DNA from: JASGDN01 sp049841275
GTDB lineage: Bacteria; Chloroflexota; Chloroflexia; Thermomicrobiales; UBA6265
DNA: 64,000 nucleotides
Assembly: GCA_049841275.1 (NCBI GenBank)
Contig: JASGDN010000016.1
Span: forward strand, 34,133 to 98,132
Reading direction: 5' to 3'
The notes under the pieces are model-generated. The model made no database searches, was not told where the DNA came from, and saw only the letters and a program-made list of their open reading frames with translations. Shown here piece after piece: positions 52,572 through 61,421 of the stretch (its first letter is position 1; each line of letters begins with the position of its first letter). A program made the position numbers and the translations under genes.

Positions 52572-52718
52572 CTAGAAAAGCAGGACCAGCAGCACGCTCG
52601 TCACGGCGATGATGCCGATACCCACCAGGGCGATGGTGATGAGGTCCGTGCGGGTCAGCAGCGGCTCCTTTGGTTGCGCAGGCTGGCTCGGCTGGTCGGG
52701 GAGGTCGAAGGGGCGCAT
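52572..52718 (-). CDS. 48-residue single-helix membrane peptide
   Basis: ATG 52718 with AGGAG nine bases upstream opens a 48-residue frame. The first half is polar and Pro/Gln-rich (MRPFDLPDQPSQPAQPKEP), the second half is one membrane helix (LITIALVGIGIIAVTSVLLV) ending in LLF. Good ribosome-binding site, a clear helix and a downstream hairpin support it as a real gene. Function unknown. It is divergent from hemH. Confidence 0.7.
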   Translation of the reverse strand: MRPFDLPDQPSQPAQPKEPLLTRTDLITIALVGIGIIAVTSVLLVLLF

Positions 52719-52985
52719 TCGGGTACGTCTCCTGCGTGGATACCGCGCGTGGTCGCGGCGTGCGGGAATCGTAGCCGATCGCCTGGCCGGATGGCATCAT
52801 GACCTGCCGGCACGCCAATTGCCGGGCATTTCCCGACACTGCGGTTCGGCACGGTATGGTACCTATGGAGGACACACGTCGCGCCGGGCGAAGAGGCTGC
52901 TTTGCATCGCCACGCGCCAGCGACACACAGGACCGGCAGGGGAAGCAGTCACCCCTCCCGACGCGTTGAAGAGGCATCCACGTCC

Positions 52986-53990
52986 ATGCACCAGTCGACA
53001 GACCAGCACGATTCGGCCGCCGGGTCGGACCTTCCCGTCACCAACCATCTGATGATCATGGCCTATGGTGGGCCGGACAAGCTCGAAGATGTGCGTCCGT
53101 ACCTGCTCGATGTCCGCAACTACCGCGAGACGTCCGAGCATGTCTTCGCGGAGATCACGGATCGCTATCGCCAGATCGGCGGACGTTCCCCGATCCTCGA
53201 ACTGACGCAGGCGGAGGCGCAGGGGATCGAGGATTCCCTGAATGCCCTCGCTATGCCGGGTGAGCGCTGGAAGGTGTGGGTCGGCATGCGGCACTGGCAT
53301 CCCTTCATCAAGGATGTGCTGGCCGAGATGGAGGCCGATGGCGTTGTCCGGACGATGGGCCTCGTGATGGCGCCCCACTACTCGCGCATGAGTATCGGCG
53401 CCTATTTCAAGCGTGCTGCGGAAGCTGGCTCACCGATCGAGATCGTGCCGGTCGAGGACTGGCACCTCCTGCCTGGTTACCTCGATGCCCTGGCCGAGCG
53501 TGTCACCGATGCCCTGCAGACGTTCCCGGAGGATGTGCGTGCCGATGTGCCCGTCATCTTCTCCGCGCACAGCCTGCCGGAGCGCATCCTCGAATGGAAC
53601 GATCCGTATCCGGTCGTGCTCCGTGAGACCGTCGATGCATTGGTCGAGCGCCTGCCCGGCCAGCCGTGGAAGTGGGCATATCAGAGCGCTGCGATGACAC
53701 CCGACCCTTGGCTGGGTCCGGACGCCGGCGATGTCATCGGTGAGCTTGCCGCGCAGGGGCACAAGCACATCCTCATCTGCCCGGTTGGATTCATCTGCGA
53801 GCACGTCGAGATCCTCTACGACATCGACATCGAGTACCAGCAGCTTGCGGGTGAACTCGGCGTCCAGCTGGAGCGGATCGAGATGTTGAACGCCCATCCC
53901 ACGATGCTGGCCGGCCTTGCTGGGCTGGTGCGGGAGAAGGCTGCCGAAGCCGGACTCGTCGCGACGCCTGCGGAGGCTGCCGCATCGTGA
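52986..53990 (+). CDS. hemH: Ferrochelatase (protoporphyrin or coproporphyrin)
   Basis: 334 residues from ATG 52986. Motifs: MIMAYGGPDKLEDVRPYL (about 23-40), FSAHSLPERIL with the metal/proton-acceptor His (about 193-203), and ICPVGFICEHVEILYDIDIE (about 262-281). It inserts Fe2+ into the porphyrin in the last or next-to-last step of haem synthesis. It overlaps hemG by 4 bp (GTGA), so the pair is coupled. In Gram-positive-type bacteria this pair works in the coproporphyrin route with HemQ, but hemQ is not in the window. Confidence 0.95.
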   Translation: MHQSTDQHDSAAGSDLPVTNHLMIMAYGGPDKLEDVRPYLLDVRNYRETSEHVFAEITDRYRQIGGRSPILELTQAEAQGIEDSLNALAMPGERWKVWVGMRHWHPFIKDVLAEMEADGVVRTMGLVMAPHYSRMSIGAYFKRAAEAGSPIEIVPVEDWHLLPGYLDALAERVTDALQTFPEDVRADVPVIFSAHSLPERILEWNDPYPVVLRETVDALVERLPGQPWKWAYQSAAMTPDPWLGPDAGDVIGELAAQGHKHILICPVGFICEHVEILYDIDIEYQQLAGELGVQLERIEMLNAHPTMLAGLAGLVREKAAEAGLVATPAEAAAS

Positions 53991-55450
53991 GCCGGCCAGA
54001 GGGGGCGCGGAGCGGACGCTCCATCGCTGTCATCGGCGGCGGTGTGAGCGGGCTTGCCGCTGCCTGGCGGCTGGTGCAGCGCGATCCGGCCGCACGGGTG
54101 ATCGTCTTCGAGGCGAGCGACCGTCTCGGCGGCAAGCTGCGTTCGGTGCAAGCCGATGGCTTCCTGATCGAGGCCGGGCCGGATGCCTTTCTCTCTGCCA
54201 AGCCACGCGGCGTCGGCCTCGCTCGGGAACTCGGTCTGGAATCGCAGTTCCAGTCGCCGGACCCGCGTACCCGTGGCTCCTTCGTGCTGCGTCGTGGGCG
54301 GCTTCACCCTCTGCCGGAAGGCCTGACTGGCCTGATCCCGACGCGCCTGAAGCCGATGGCGCAGACATCGTTGATCTCGCCGCTCGGCAAGGCGCGCATG
54401 GCGCTCGACTTCACGATCCCTGCGCGGCAGGACGATGCGGACGAATCGCTGCATGCGTTCCTCACGCGCCGCCTGGGGACCGAGGCGTTCGAGAACCTGA
54501 TCGAGCCGCTGATGGCCGGCATCTATGCGGGCGACGCGAAGCAGCTTTCTGTCGAAGCGACGTTTCCCCTACTTCGCCGTGCTGAGCGCGAGCACGGCGG
54601 CGTCATCAAGGGCGTGATTGCCGCGCGGAAACAGGCCGACGCCGCGAAGGCGGCGACTGCCGATCCCGTCGCACCGTCGTTGCCCCCGTTCGTCAGTTTC
54701 ACGATGGGCAGCGAGACATTGATCCGGATGCTCGACACCCGGCTGCGTGAGGCTGGCGCGGACATCCGCCTTTCCTCGCCAGTGATGGCGGTCCATCCGG
54801 CGTCTGCTTCAGATGGACATCGCCAATGGCGTGTGATCGCCGACGGTGGCCGGGATGAACTCGTGGATGGGGTGATCCTGGCATCTCCGGCCTGGGCAAC
54901 CGCGCCGATGCTCGCCGCGCTCGATGCCGCCGCCGCGACGTCCCTCGGCGAAATCCCCTACGTCTCCACGGCGCTGATCGTCCTCGGCTTCCCGCTGTCG
55001 CAGCTTCCCGCTCCGGGTCGCCTGCATGGACACGGCTACGTCGTGCCGCGCACCGAAGGTCGGACGATCATGGCCATGACGTGGCTTTCCTCGAAGTGGC
55101 GAGGCCGGGCGCCAGAGGGCATGGCGTTGTTACGAGGATTCGCTGGACGCGCCGGACAGGAGGCTGTCTTCGCCCGTTCGGACAACGCGTTGATTCAGGC
55201 GATGCGGAACGAGGTCCGTGACGTGCTGGGGATCGACGCCGATCCGTCCCTGGCGCAGGTCTTCCGTCATCCGGACGCGATGCCGCAGTACACGCTTGGG
55301 CACCGTGACCGCGTGCGACGTGTCGAGGCAGGCATCGCTCGGTTGCCGGGAATCGAGATCGCCGGGAACGCGCTGTACGGAGTCGGCATTCCGGATGCCA
55401 TCCTGGCGGGGGAGAAGGCGGCTGACAATCTCCTGGGCCGATACGTTTAG
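53987..55450 (+). CDS. hemG: FAD-dependent protoporphyrinogen/coproporphyrinogen III oxidase
   Basis: 487 residues from GTG 53987. FAD motif IAVIGGGVSGLAAAWRLVQ (about 13-31), then RLGGKLRSVQADGFLIEAGPDAFL, LGTEAFENLIEPLMAGIYAGD, and a C-terminal GNALYGVGIPDAILAGEKAA. It oxidises the porphyrinogen macrocycle by six electrons using O2. It immediately follows hemH. Both variants, protoporphyrinogen (PPOX) and coproporphyrinogen (CgoX) oxidase, look alike; substrate is not resolved. Confidence 0.93.
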   Translation: MSRPEGARSGRSIAVIGGGVSGLAAAWRLVQRDPAARVIVFEASDRLGGKLRSVQADGFLIEAGPDAFLSAKPRGVGLARELGLESQFQSPDPRTRGSFVLRRGRLHPLPEGLTGLIPTRLKPMAQTSLISPLGKARMALDFTIPARQDDADESLHAFLTRRLGTEAFENLIEPLMAGIYAGDAKQLSVEATFPLLRRAEREHGGVIKGVIAARKQADAAKAATADPVAPSLPPFVSFTMGSETLIRMLDTRLREAGADIRLSSPVMAVHPASASDGHRQWRVIADGGRDELVDGVILASPAWATAPMLAALDAAAATSLGEIPYVSTALIVLGFPLSQLPAPGRLHGHGYVVPRTEGRTIMAMTWLSSKWRGRAPEGMALLRGFAGRAGQEAVFARSDNALIQAMRNEVRDVLGIDADPSLAQVFRHPDAMPQYTLGHRDRVRRVEAGIARLPGIEIAGNALYGVGIPDAILAGEKAADNLLGRYV

Positions 55451-55603
55451 TCGTAATGCCGTAACCCTTCGCCTGCGATCGTGTGGGGATACGTAATACG
55501 CCGAGTGTGGCAGCCAGCCTGGCGCGCCTGACGACATCCATCGCGTTTGGAGACGGCCTCTATGGCCTGCCGATATCGACCTTCCGAATTGGTTGTCATT
55601 GTC

Positions 55604-55632
55604 GGTAGGGGCGATCCTTGTGGGTTGGACCT
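55604..55632 (+). repeat. Possible degenerate REP element
   Basis: CGGTAGGGGCGATCCTTGTG followed by GGTTGGAC resembles the REP consensus (GTAGGGCGgACCcTcGTGGtTTGcC) with a weaker hairpin. It lies in the 372-bp gap between hemG and the GH2 gene. Confidence 0.4.
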
Positions 55633-55684
55633 GCATTTTGGCTACCTTGTCGAATTCTGCCTGGATTGGCACAGGCCATCACTC

Positions 55685-55714
55685 TCGGACCGGTCTCGTG
55701 TCGGACCGGTCTCG
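55685..55714. promoter_or_regulatory. Tandem operator-like repeats upstream of the GH2 gene
   Basis: TCGGACCGGTCTCG occurs at 55685-55698 and again at 55701-55714. Each holds the palindrome GACCGGTC, and centres are 16 bp apart. A -10-like TATGAT lies at 55771-55776 and the GH2 start at 55824. The layout suits a repressor or activator that binds as two dimers. The rest of the 372-bp gap holds a possible REP and no gene. Confidence 0.45.
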
Positions 55715-55823
55715 GCGTTGTGAATGCCAGAAAGTGTCCTGAGCGGGACGCGAAGGCCCGGCCTGCGCCGTATGATGTCCGGAAGACCTGCACGATCGCT
55801 CGACCGGAAAGGGACGTTCCATC

Positions 55824-58800
55824 ATGACCGAGACGTTGCAACGCGGTACTGACGCTCCTGCCCCAGCCTGGCAGGACCCCGCCGTGCTTCATCGCAACCG
55901 CGAGGACGCGCGCTCCCTCCTGATCCCTTACGCCGACCGCGAATCCGCGCTCTCCGGCGATCGCACGCGCTCCCCGTGGTACCGCTCCCTGAATGGCGAC
56001 TGGCTCTTCTTCTACGCCGAGCGTCCGGCGACGATCCCCGATGGCGCCGAGCAGCCCGATTTTGCCGATCACGACTGGGACACGATTCCGGTGCCGAGCG
56101 TCTGGCAGTTGCAGGGCTATGGGACGCCGAACTACACGAATGTGAACTATCCGTTCCCGGTCGATCCGCCGTTCGTGCCGGACGATAACCCGGTCGGTTG
56201 CTACCGCCAGACGTTCGAATTGCCGGCGGGTTGGGACGGTCGCCGGATCATGCTCACGTTCGATGGCGTTTGCTCCGCATTCACGGTATGGCTGAATGGC
56301 GAAGAGGTCGGGTTCAGCAAGGGCAGCCACATGCCTGCCGAGTTCGACATCACCGACTTCGTGCAGCCAGGCCAGAATGCGCTTGTCGTGCAGGTCCTCC
56401 AGTGGTCCGATGCGTCGTATCTCGAGGACCAAGACATGTGGCGTTTCAACGGCATCTTCCGCGATGTCTGGCTGATGGCGCTTCATCCCGCTCACATCCG
56501 CGACCTCTGGTACGAGACGGATCTCGATGGCGGAGCCGGCAACGGTGTGCTCAAGATGCATCTCAACTATGCCAGTCCAGAGGCGACCAAGGTCGATGCG
56601 TTGACCTGGGTGTTGGTCGCGCCAGATGGATCTGTGGTAACCGAGTTTGGCGGTAGAGTCCGTTCTGTCCCGGAGGGAGCGGAAACCGGCTTTGCAGGCG
56701 GAACATCCAATATCCTCCTCAAGGAGAAGCCACTACTCTGGACGGCGGAGACGCCGAACCGCTACACGCTGCTTGTCGAGAGCCGAGACGGCACCGGGGA
56801 CCTTCGCGAGATCCTGGCGATCCCCGTTGGGTTTCGGAAGATCGAGATCCGCGACCGCCAGCTGTGGGTGAATGGCGTCTCCGTCAAGCTCCAGGGCGTC
56901 AACCGTCACGACGACCATCCCGACTACGGCTACGCAATTCCGTACGAAGCGATGGAACGCGATGTCGCGCTCATGAAGCAGCTCAACGTCAACACCGTCC
57001 GCACCTCGCATTACCCGAACGATTCCCGCTTCTACGACCTCTGCGACCGCTATGGACTCTACGTCATCGACGAGACCGACCTCGAAACGCATGGCTTCGG
57101 TCCCGTTGGCAACTGGTCGCAGCTCTCCAATGACCCGGTCTGGAAGGACGCTCACATCGACCGTCTCGCGCGGATGGTGCTGCGTGACCGTAACCACCCA
57201 TCGGTCATCATGTGGTCGCTTGGGAACGAGTCGGGCTACGGCGACAACCACGATGCCATGGCGGAGTGGGTGCGTGCAGTCGATCCCTCGCGGCCCGTCC
57301 ACTACGAGGGCAGCGTCCACATTGCGGATCGTGTCTCGAAGGAGAGCGATCTCCACAGCGTGATGTATCCCTCCGTTTACGAGGTGATCCGGCAGGCGGA
57401 GAACGCGGACGATCCGCGCCCGTACTTCATGTGCGAGTACGCCCACGCGATGGGCAACGGGCCGGGATCGTTCAAGGACTACTGGGAGGCCGTTCGCGCC
57501 CACCAGCGGCTGATCGGCGGTTGCGTCTGGGAGTGGGCCGATCACGGTGTGCGCCAGCGGACGGCGGATGGCGTCGAGTGGTTCGCCTACGGCGGCGATT
57601 TCGGGGACGAGCCGAACGATGGCAACTTCTGCATCGACGGCCTGTTGTCGCCGGATCGCGTGCCGCATCCGGCCGCGATCGAGATGAAGAAGGTCTACGA
57701 GCCGCTGTCGGTGTCGCTCGTCGATGCCGAACAGGGCGTGGTCGAGATCCTGAATCGTCGCGCCTTCGCCGATCTCTCCGATCTCGCGATCCGGTGGGAG
57801 GTTCGTGCGAATGGCAAGGTCGTCCGTCAGGGAACGCTGCCGCCGCAGGAGATTGCCGCCGGAACCTCCGCATTGGTGACGCTCTCCGGGTGGTCGCCGC
57901 CGATTGGGACGCCGTACACGGAGTACTGGCTGGATCTCGCCTTCACCCTGGCGAACGGTACACGCTGGGCTCCGGCGGGGCATGAGGTCGCGCACGTTCA
58001 GGTAGACCTGCCGCTGAACGTCGTCGCTGTGCCGGCACCGCTGCCGGCCAGCGATGCGACGGCGTCTTCCCTGAGCGTTTTCGAGACGGACTCGCACATC
58101 TTCATGCATACGGAGAACGGCGATGTCATCTTCGAGCGGGAAATCGGGACTATTGCGGACTGGTCGCTGAACGGGCGCGGGCTGATCTCGCGCGGACCAC
58201 GCCTCAATGTCTGGCGTGCGCCGATCGACAACGACCGGTACATGGAATCGGTCTGGCGGCAGGCAGGGCTCGATGTCTTGCGGCACCGTATCGATCGCTG
58301 TGAGGTCGTTGCGGAAGGTGATGACTCCGTCGCGGTCGAGGTGGAGGCGACGGTCGCCGCCTGGTCGCGGCGTCCGGCCTTCTATGTCGACTACCTGTAC
58401 GTCGTGTATGGCAACGGCGTCGTCGAGCTGACGACAAGCGTGCATCCGCATCCGTCGCTGGACGACCTGCTGACGCTGCCTCGGGTCGGCATCCAGTTCG
58501 CGATGCCCGGTGGGTTCGAGCAGCTTGCATGGTACGGTCCTGGACCGCACGCGAGCTACAGCGACCGTCGTGAGAGTGTGACATTCGGCGAGTGGCGTGG
58601 CTCGGTGAGCGGTCAATTCGAGAACTACGTATTTCCGCAGGAGAACGGCGGCAAGGCGGAAACGCGCTGGGCGGCCGTCGCGTCGGGCCACGGGACCGGC
58701 TTGCTGATGGTGGCCGAACAGGAGCATCCGTTCCTGCTCACGGCATCGCACTACACGCCGGAGGACCTCGATGCCGCGAAGCACACCTACGACCTTTCCC

Positions 58801-58994
58801 CGCGCGACGAGACGATCGTCAATCTCGACCGGCGGCATGTCGGGCTGGGAAGCAGTATCTGCGGCCCGCGTCCGATGGATCAGTACCTGATCCCGCCACA
58901 GGATGTGACCTTCACGATCCGCCTGCGTCCCATCGCGACGATGGCTGGGCTGGACGATGCCGTCCGTACCCTGCGCACGACAATGGGAGGTTGA
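55824..58994 (+). CDS. lacZ: Glycoside hydrolase family 2 beta-galactosidase (LacZ-type)
   Basis: 1056 residues, the length of E. coli LacZ. Domains: sugar-binding jelly roll (NGDWLFFYAERP ... WLNGEEVGFSKGSHMPAEFDIT), immunoglobulin-like domain, TIM barrel, and a C-terminal beta-sandwich (small chain). The acid/base Glu is in SLGNESGYGDNHDAM (about 463) and the nucleophile Glu in FMCEYAHAMGNGPGS (about 536). It hydrolyses beta-galactosides in the cytoplasm; no signal peptide. Upstream tandem operator-like repeats suggest regulated expression; downstream is a perfect hairpin. Confidence 0.95.
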   Translation: MTETLQRGTDAPAPAWQDPAVLHRNREDARSLLIPYADRESALSGDRTRSPWYRSLNGDWLFFYAERPATIPDGAEQPDFADHDWDTIPVPSVWQLQGYGTPNYTNVNYPFPVDPPFVPDDNPVGCYRQTFELPAGWDGRRIMLTFDGVCSAFTVWLNGEEVGFSKGSHMPAEFDITDFVQPGQNALVVQVLQWSDASYLEDQDMWRFNGIFRDVWLMALHPAHIRDLWYETDLDGGAGNGVLKMHLNYASPEATKVDALTWVLVAPDGSVVTEFGGRVRSVPEGAETGFAGGTSNILLKEKPLLWTAETPNRYTLLVESRDGTGDLREILAIPVGFRKIEIRDRQLWVNGVSVKLQGVNRHDDHPDYGYAIPYEAMERDVALMKQLNVNTVRTSHYPNDSRFYDLCDRYGLYVIDETDLETHGFGPVGNWSQLSNDPVWKDAHIDRLARMVLRDRNHPSVIMWSLGNESGYGDNHDAMAEWVRAVDPSRPVHYEGSVHIADRVSKESDLHSVMYPSVYEVIRQAENADDPRPYFMCEYAHAMGNGPGSFKDYWEAVRAHQRLIGGCVWEWADHGVRQRTADGVEWFAYGGDFGDEPNDGNFCIDGLLSPDRVPHPAAIEMKKVYEPLSVSLVDAEQGVVEILNRRAFADLSDLAIRWEVRANGKVVRQGTLPPQEIAAGTSALVTLSGWSPPIGTPYTEYWLDLAFTLANGTRWAPAGHEVAHVQVDLPLNVVAVPAPLPASDATASSLSVFETDSHIFMHTENGDVIFEREIGTIADWSLNGRGLISRGPRLNVWRAPIDNDRYMESVWRQAGLDVLRHRIDRCEVVAEGDDSVAVEVEATVAAWSRRPAFYVDYLYVVYGNGVVELTTSVHPHPSLDDLLTLPRVGIQFAMPGGFEQLAWYGPGPHASYSDRRESVTFGEWRGSVSGQFENYVFPQENGGKAETRWAAVASGHGTGLLMVAEQEHPFLLTASHYTPEDLDAAKHTYDLSPRDETIVNLDRRHVGLGSSICGPRPMDQYLIPPQDVTFTIRLRPIATMAGLDDAVRTLRTTMGG

Positions 58995-59019
58995 CTCCTC
59001 CCGCCCAAGCGGCATGTGT

Positions 59020-59050
59020 CAGGACCCGCCTCGATTCGAGGCGGGTCCTG
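59020..59050. terminator. Hairpin downstream of the GH2 gene
   Basis: A perfect 14-bp stem (CAGGACCCGCCTCG, loop ATT) begins 26 bases after the stop and is followed by TTGCGTT. It probably also serves the convergent thioredoxin-like gene. Confidence 0.8.
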
Positions 59051-59230
59051 TTGCGTTCAAGATTCGATCTGGGAGGGCTTGCCGGGAGACCTGTGCCTTA
59101 TAGCCAAGTTCGAAATGGGTGCCATTGCCTGGAAGGGCGATCCTCGCAGCAACTACGGCGAGTGTCGCCCCGACGCGGAGCCATCCCTCTGGGTTGGTAC
59201 CCCGTTTGGATTCTGCTGCAGGGCATGTCC

Positions 59231-59827
59231 CTATGGGATCCGCTTCGCCCAGATCGACTCCGGGAAGCGCGGGAGGAGGTCGACATCCCAGACCGCATGC
59301 GCGGCTTGAGAGCTCTTTCCGGCCTTGAAATAGGCGGCGATCCCGCGCCAATACGTCGCCTCCGCTGTGAGCGGCCCCTCCGGCGAGCGACGATCCAGGC
59401 CCTCCAGCAGGCCGATCGCGTCGTCGTAGCCCTGCCAGCGCATGGCAACCAGCGCCTCCCCGATGTCGAGCAGATCGAGGAAGTCGTCCGGCGGCAGGAA
59501 GTTCGGGGATGTGTAGCGGATCTTGCCACTGCGATCGCCGAAGAGGACGGTGGGCGTCCAGAAGACCTGCCATTCACGCGTGATTGCACGGTCCCGCATC
59601 AGGTGGAGTTTCACCGGGACGAAGCGGTTTGCAATCGCCTCGGCCACACGCGGATCGGCGAAGGTCACGTCCACCAGCTTGTCGCAGCCGAAGCAGTCAT
59701 CTTGGTAGACGTCTACGAGAATCGGCCGCTTCGTGCGGCGCGATTCGGCGATGGCATCCTCCCAGGAGTCAAGCCATGGGAGCTCGGCGGTGGCTGGGGC
59801 GATAGGGGGGCGGGATGCGGTGTTCAT
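59231..59827 (-). CDS. Thioredoxin-like protein with CxxC and helical C-terminus
   Basis: 198 residues from ATG 59827 (AGGACA upstream). Thioredoxin-fold features: WEDAIAESRRTKRPILVDVYQDDC, active-site CFGC (Cys about 46 and 49), and the cis-Pro loop WTPTVLF. The C-terminal 90 residues (ALVAMRWQGYDDAIGLLEGL, ATYWRGIAAYFKAG) look like TPR or helical hairpins. No signal peptide, so a cytoplasmic disulfide or chaperone role. Related to the DUF255/thioredoxin-7 type. It is convergent with the GH2 gene. Confidence 0.85.
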   Translation of the reverse strand: MNTASRPPIAPATAELPWLDSWEDAIAESRRTKRPILVDVYQDDCFGCDKLVDVTFADPRVAEAIANRFVPVKLHLMRDRAITREWQVFWTPTVLFGDRSGKIRYTSPNFLPPDDFLDLLDIGEALVAMRWQGYDDAIGLLEGLDRRSPEGPLTAEATYWRGIAAYFKAGKSSQAAHAVWDVDLLPRFPESIWAKRIP

Positions 59828-60023
59828 GGCTGTCCTGACGATGCACGGGCGGATCGATGCTGCCATCCATCGTAGCAAGGTCCGCGCCGTTCGCTGCTGC
59901 CCGACCGGCCGGGCAATGGCGAGATGATGGCGCGGGGACAGCGCAACGGCGGGGTACAATGAGCGTAGATGGCCGTCAGTGCGACGGCCCGTGCTGTTTC
60001 ATCTCACACGGCAGGACGGAGTC

Positions 60024-61382
60024 ATGACCGAGACGCTGGACACCACCATCGCGACCGCAGATCGACCTGCAACCCGGCTGAGCGCGCCCGAGCTCGCGCG
60101 GCAGCAGGGCATGAACCCGGTCGACTATCTGCGCCAGCGCGGGTTCATCCACGACATCTCCGACGAAGCGGGTCTGCGCCGGGCCTTCGACGACGGCACG
60201 GTCACCTCTTACATCGGCTTCGATCCCACCGGTCCCTCGTTGCATGCCGGACATATGGTCAGCATCATGCTGCTCGCCAGCTTGCAGCGCATGGGCCATC
60301 GCCCGATCGCCCTCGGCGGCGGTGGCACCGCGATGGTCGGCGATCCCACCGGCAAGACCGTCTCCCGCGAGATCATTCGCATGGAGGACCTGGAGGCCAA
60401 TCTCCAGTCCATCTCCGGCCAGCTTGCCAAGTACCTCGACTTCACGGGCGACCAGTTTGCCGGCGGCAATCCCGCTGCCCTGCTGGTGAACAATGCCGAC
60501 TGGCTGCTGAAGCTCCAGTACATCCCCTTCCTGCGCGACATCGGGCGGCACTTCTCGGTGAACGAGATGCTCTCCCTGGAGACGTACAAGACGCGGATCG
60601 AGAGCGGCAACGGGCTCAACTTCGTGGAGTTCAACTACCGGCTGGTGCAGGCGTACGACTTCCTGCACCTCTACCGGGAGCTGGGCTGCACGTTGCAGAT
60701 GGGTGGTTCCGACCAATGGGCGAACATCACCGGCGGGGTGGAGCTGATCCGGAAGGCAGACCAGGGCAAGGCGTTCGCGCTGGTGAGTCCGCTGGTGACC
60801 ACGGCGAGCGGCGAGAAGATGGGGAAGACCGGCTCGGGCGTACGGGTCTGGCTCGATCCGGAGCAGTTCTCGCCGTACGACTACTACCAGTACTGGGTGA
60901 ACACGGACGACGCGCTGGTGGAGACGTACCTGAACCGCTTCACGTTCCTGCCGAACGAGGAGATTTCCCACCTGACCTCGGTCTCCGGGGAGGCGTTGCG
61001 GGAGGCGAAGCGGGTGCTGGCCTTCGAGGCGACCGCACTCGCCCACGGTGTCGAAGAAGCGGAGCAGGCGGATCGTGCCGCACGAGTGCTCTTCGCGAGC
61101 GAAGGAGGATCGTCCGTCTCTGCCGCCGATGCCTCCTTGCCGACCACCGAGATTCCGGCGGTGGATGTTGCGGACCTGACGCTGGCCGACGCCTTCGTGC
61201 GGGCGGATCTGGCCAAGGGGCGCGGTGAGGCGCGCCGCCTGGCGTCGCAAGGCGGCCTCTCGGTCGACGACGTGAAGGTCGAGAATGTCGACCTGCCGCT
61301 GGCGGATGTGCTGGCAGGCCGCGATGCGGTTCTGCTGCGTGCCGGGAAGAAGCGCTTCAAGCGGGTCGCGGTCGTCGTGTAG
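60024..61382 (+). CDS. tyrS: Tyrosyl-tRNA synthetase
   Basis: 452 residues from ATG 60024. The class I HIGH motif is PSLHAGHM (about 69-76), and KMSKS is GEKMGKT (about 269-275). YIGFDPTGPS and GSDQWANITGG are Tyr-binding signatures. The last 70 residues are an S4-like RNA-binding domain (ADAFVRADLAKGRGEARRLAS). It charges tRNA-Tyr. No T-box leader is visible in the short upstream region. It precedes a LuxR regulator by 39 bp. Confidence 0.97.
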   Translation: MTETLDTTIATADRPATRLSAPELARQQGMNPVDYLRQRGFIHDISDEAGLRRAFDDGTVTSYIGFDPTGPSLHAGHMVSIMLLASLQRMGHRPIALGGGGTAMVGDPTGKTVSREIIRMEDLEANLQSISGQLAKYLDFTGDQFAGGNPAALLVNNADWLLKLQYIPFLRDIGRHFSVNEMLSLETYKTRIESGNGLNFVEFNYRLVQAYDFLHLYRELGCTLQMGGSDQWANITGGVELIRKADQGKAFALVSPLVTTASGEKMGKTGSGVRVWLDPEQFSPYDYYQYWVNTDDALVETYLNRFTFLPNEEISHLTSVSGEALREAKRVLAFEATALAHGVEEAEQADRAARVLFASEGGSSVSAADASLPTTEIPAVDVADLTLADAFVRADLAKGRGEARRLASQGGLSVDDVKVENVDLPLADVLAGRDAVLLRAGKKRFKRVAVVV

Positions 61383-61421
61383 CGGGGCTCGAGATCCAGA
61401 CGGGACTGTGAGGGTGGGGCC

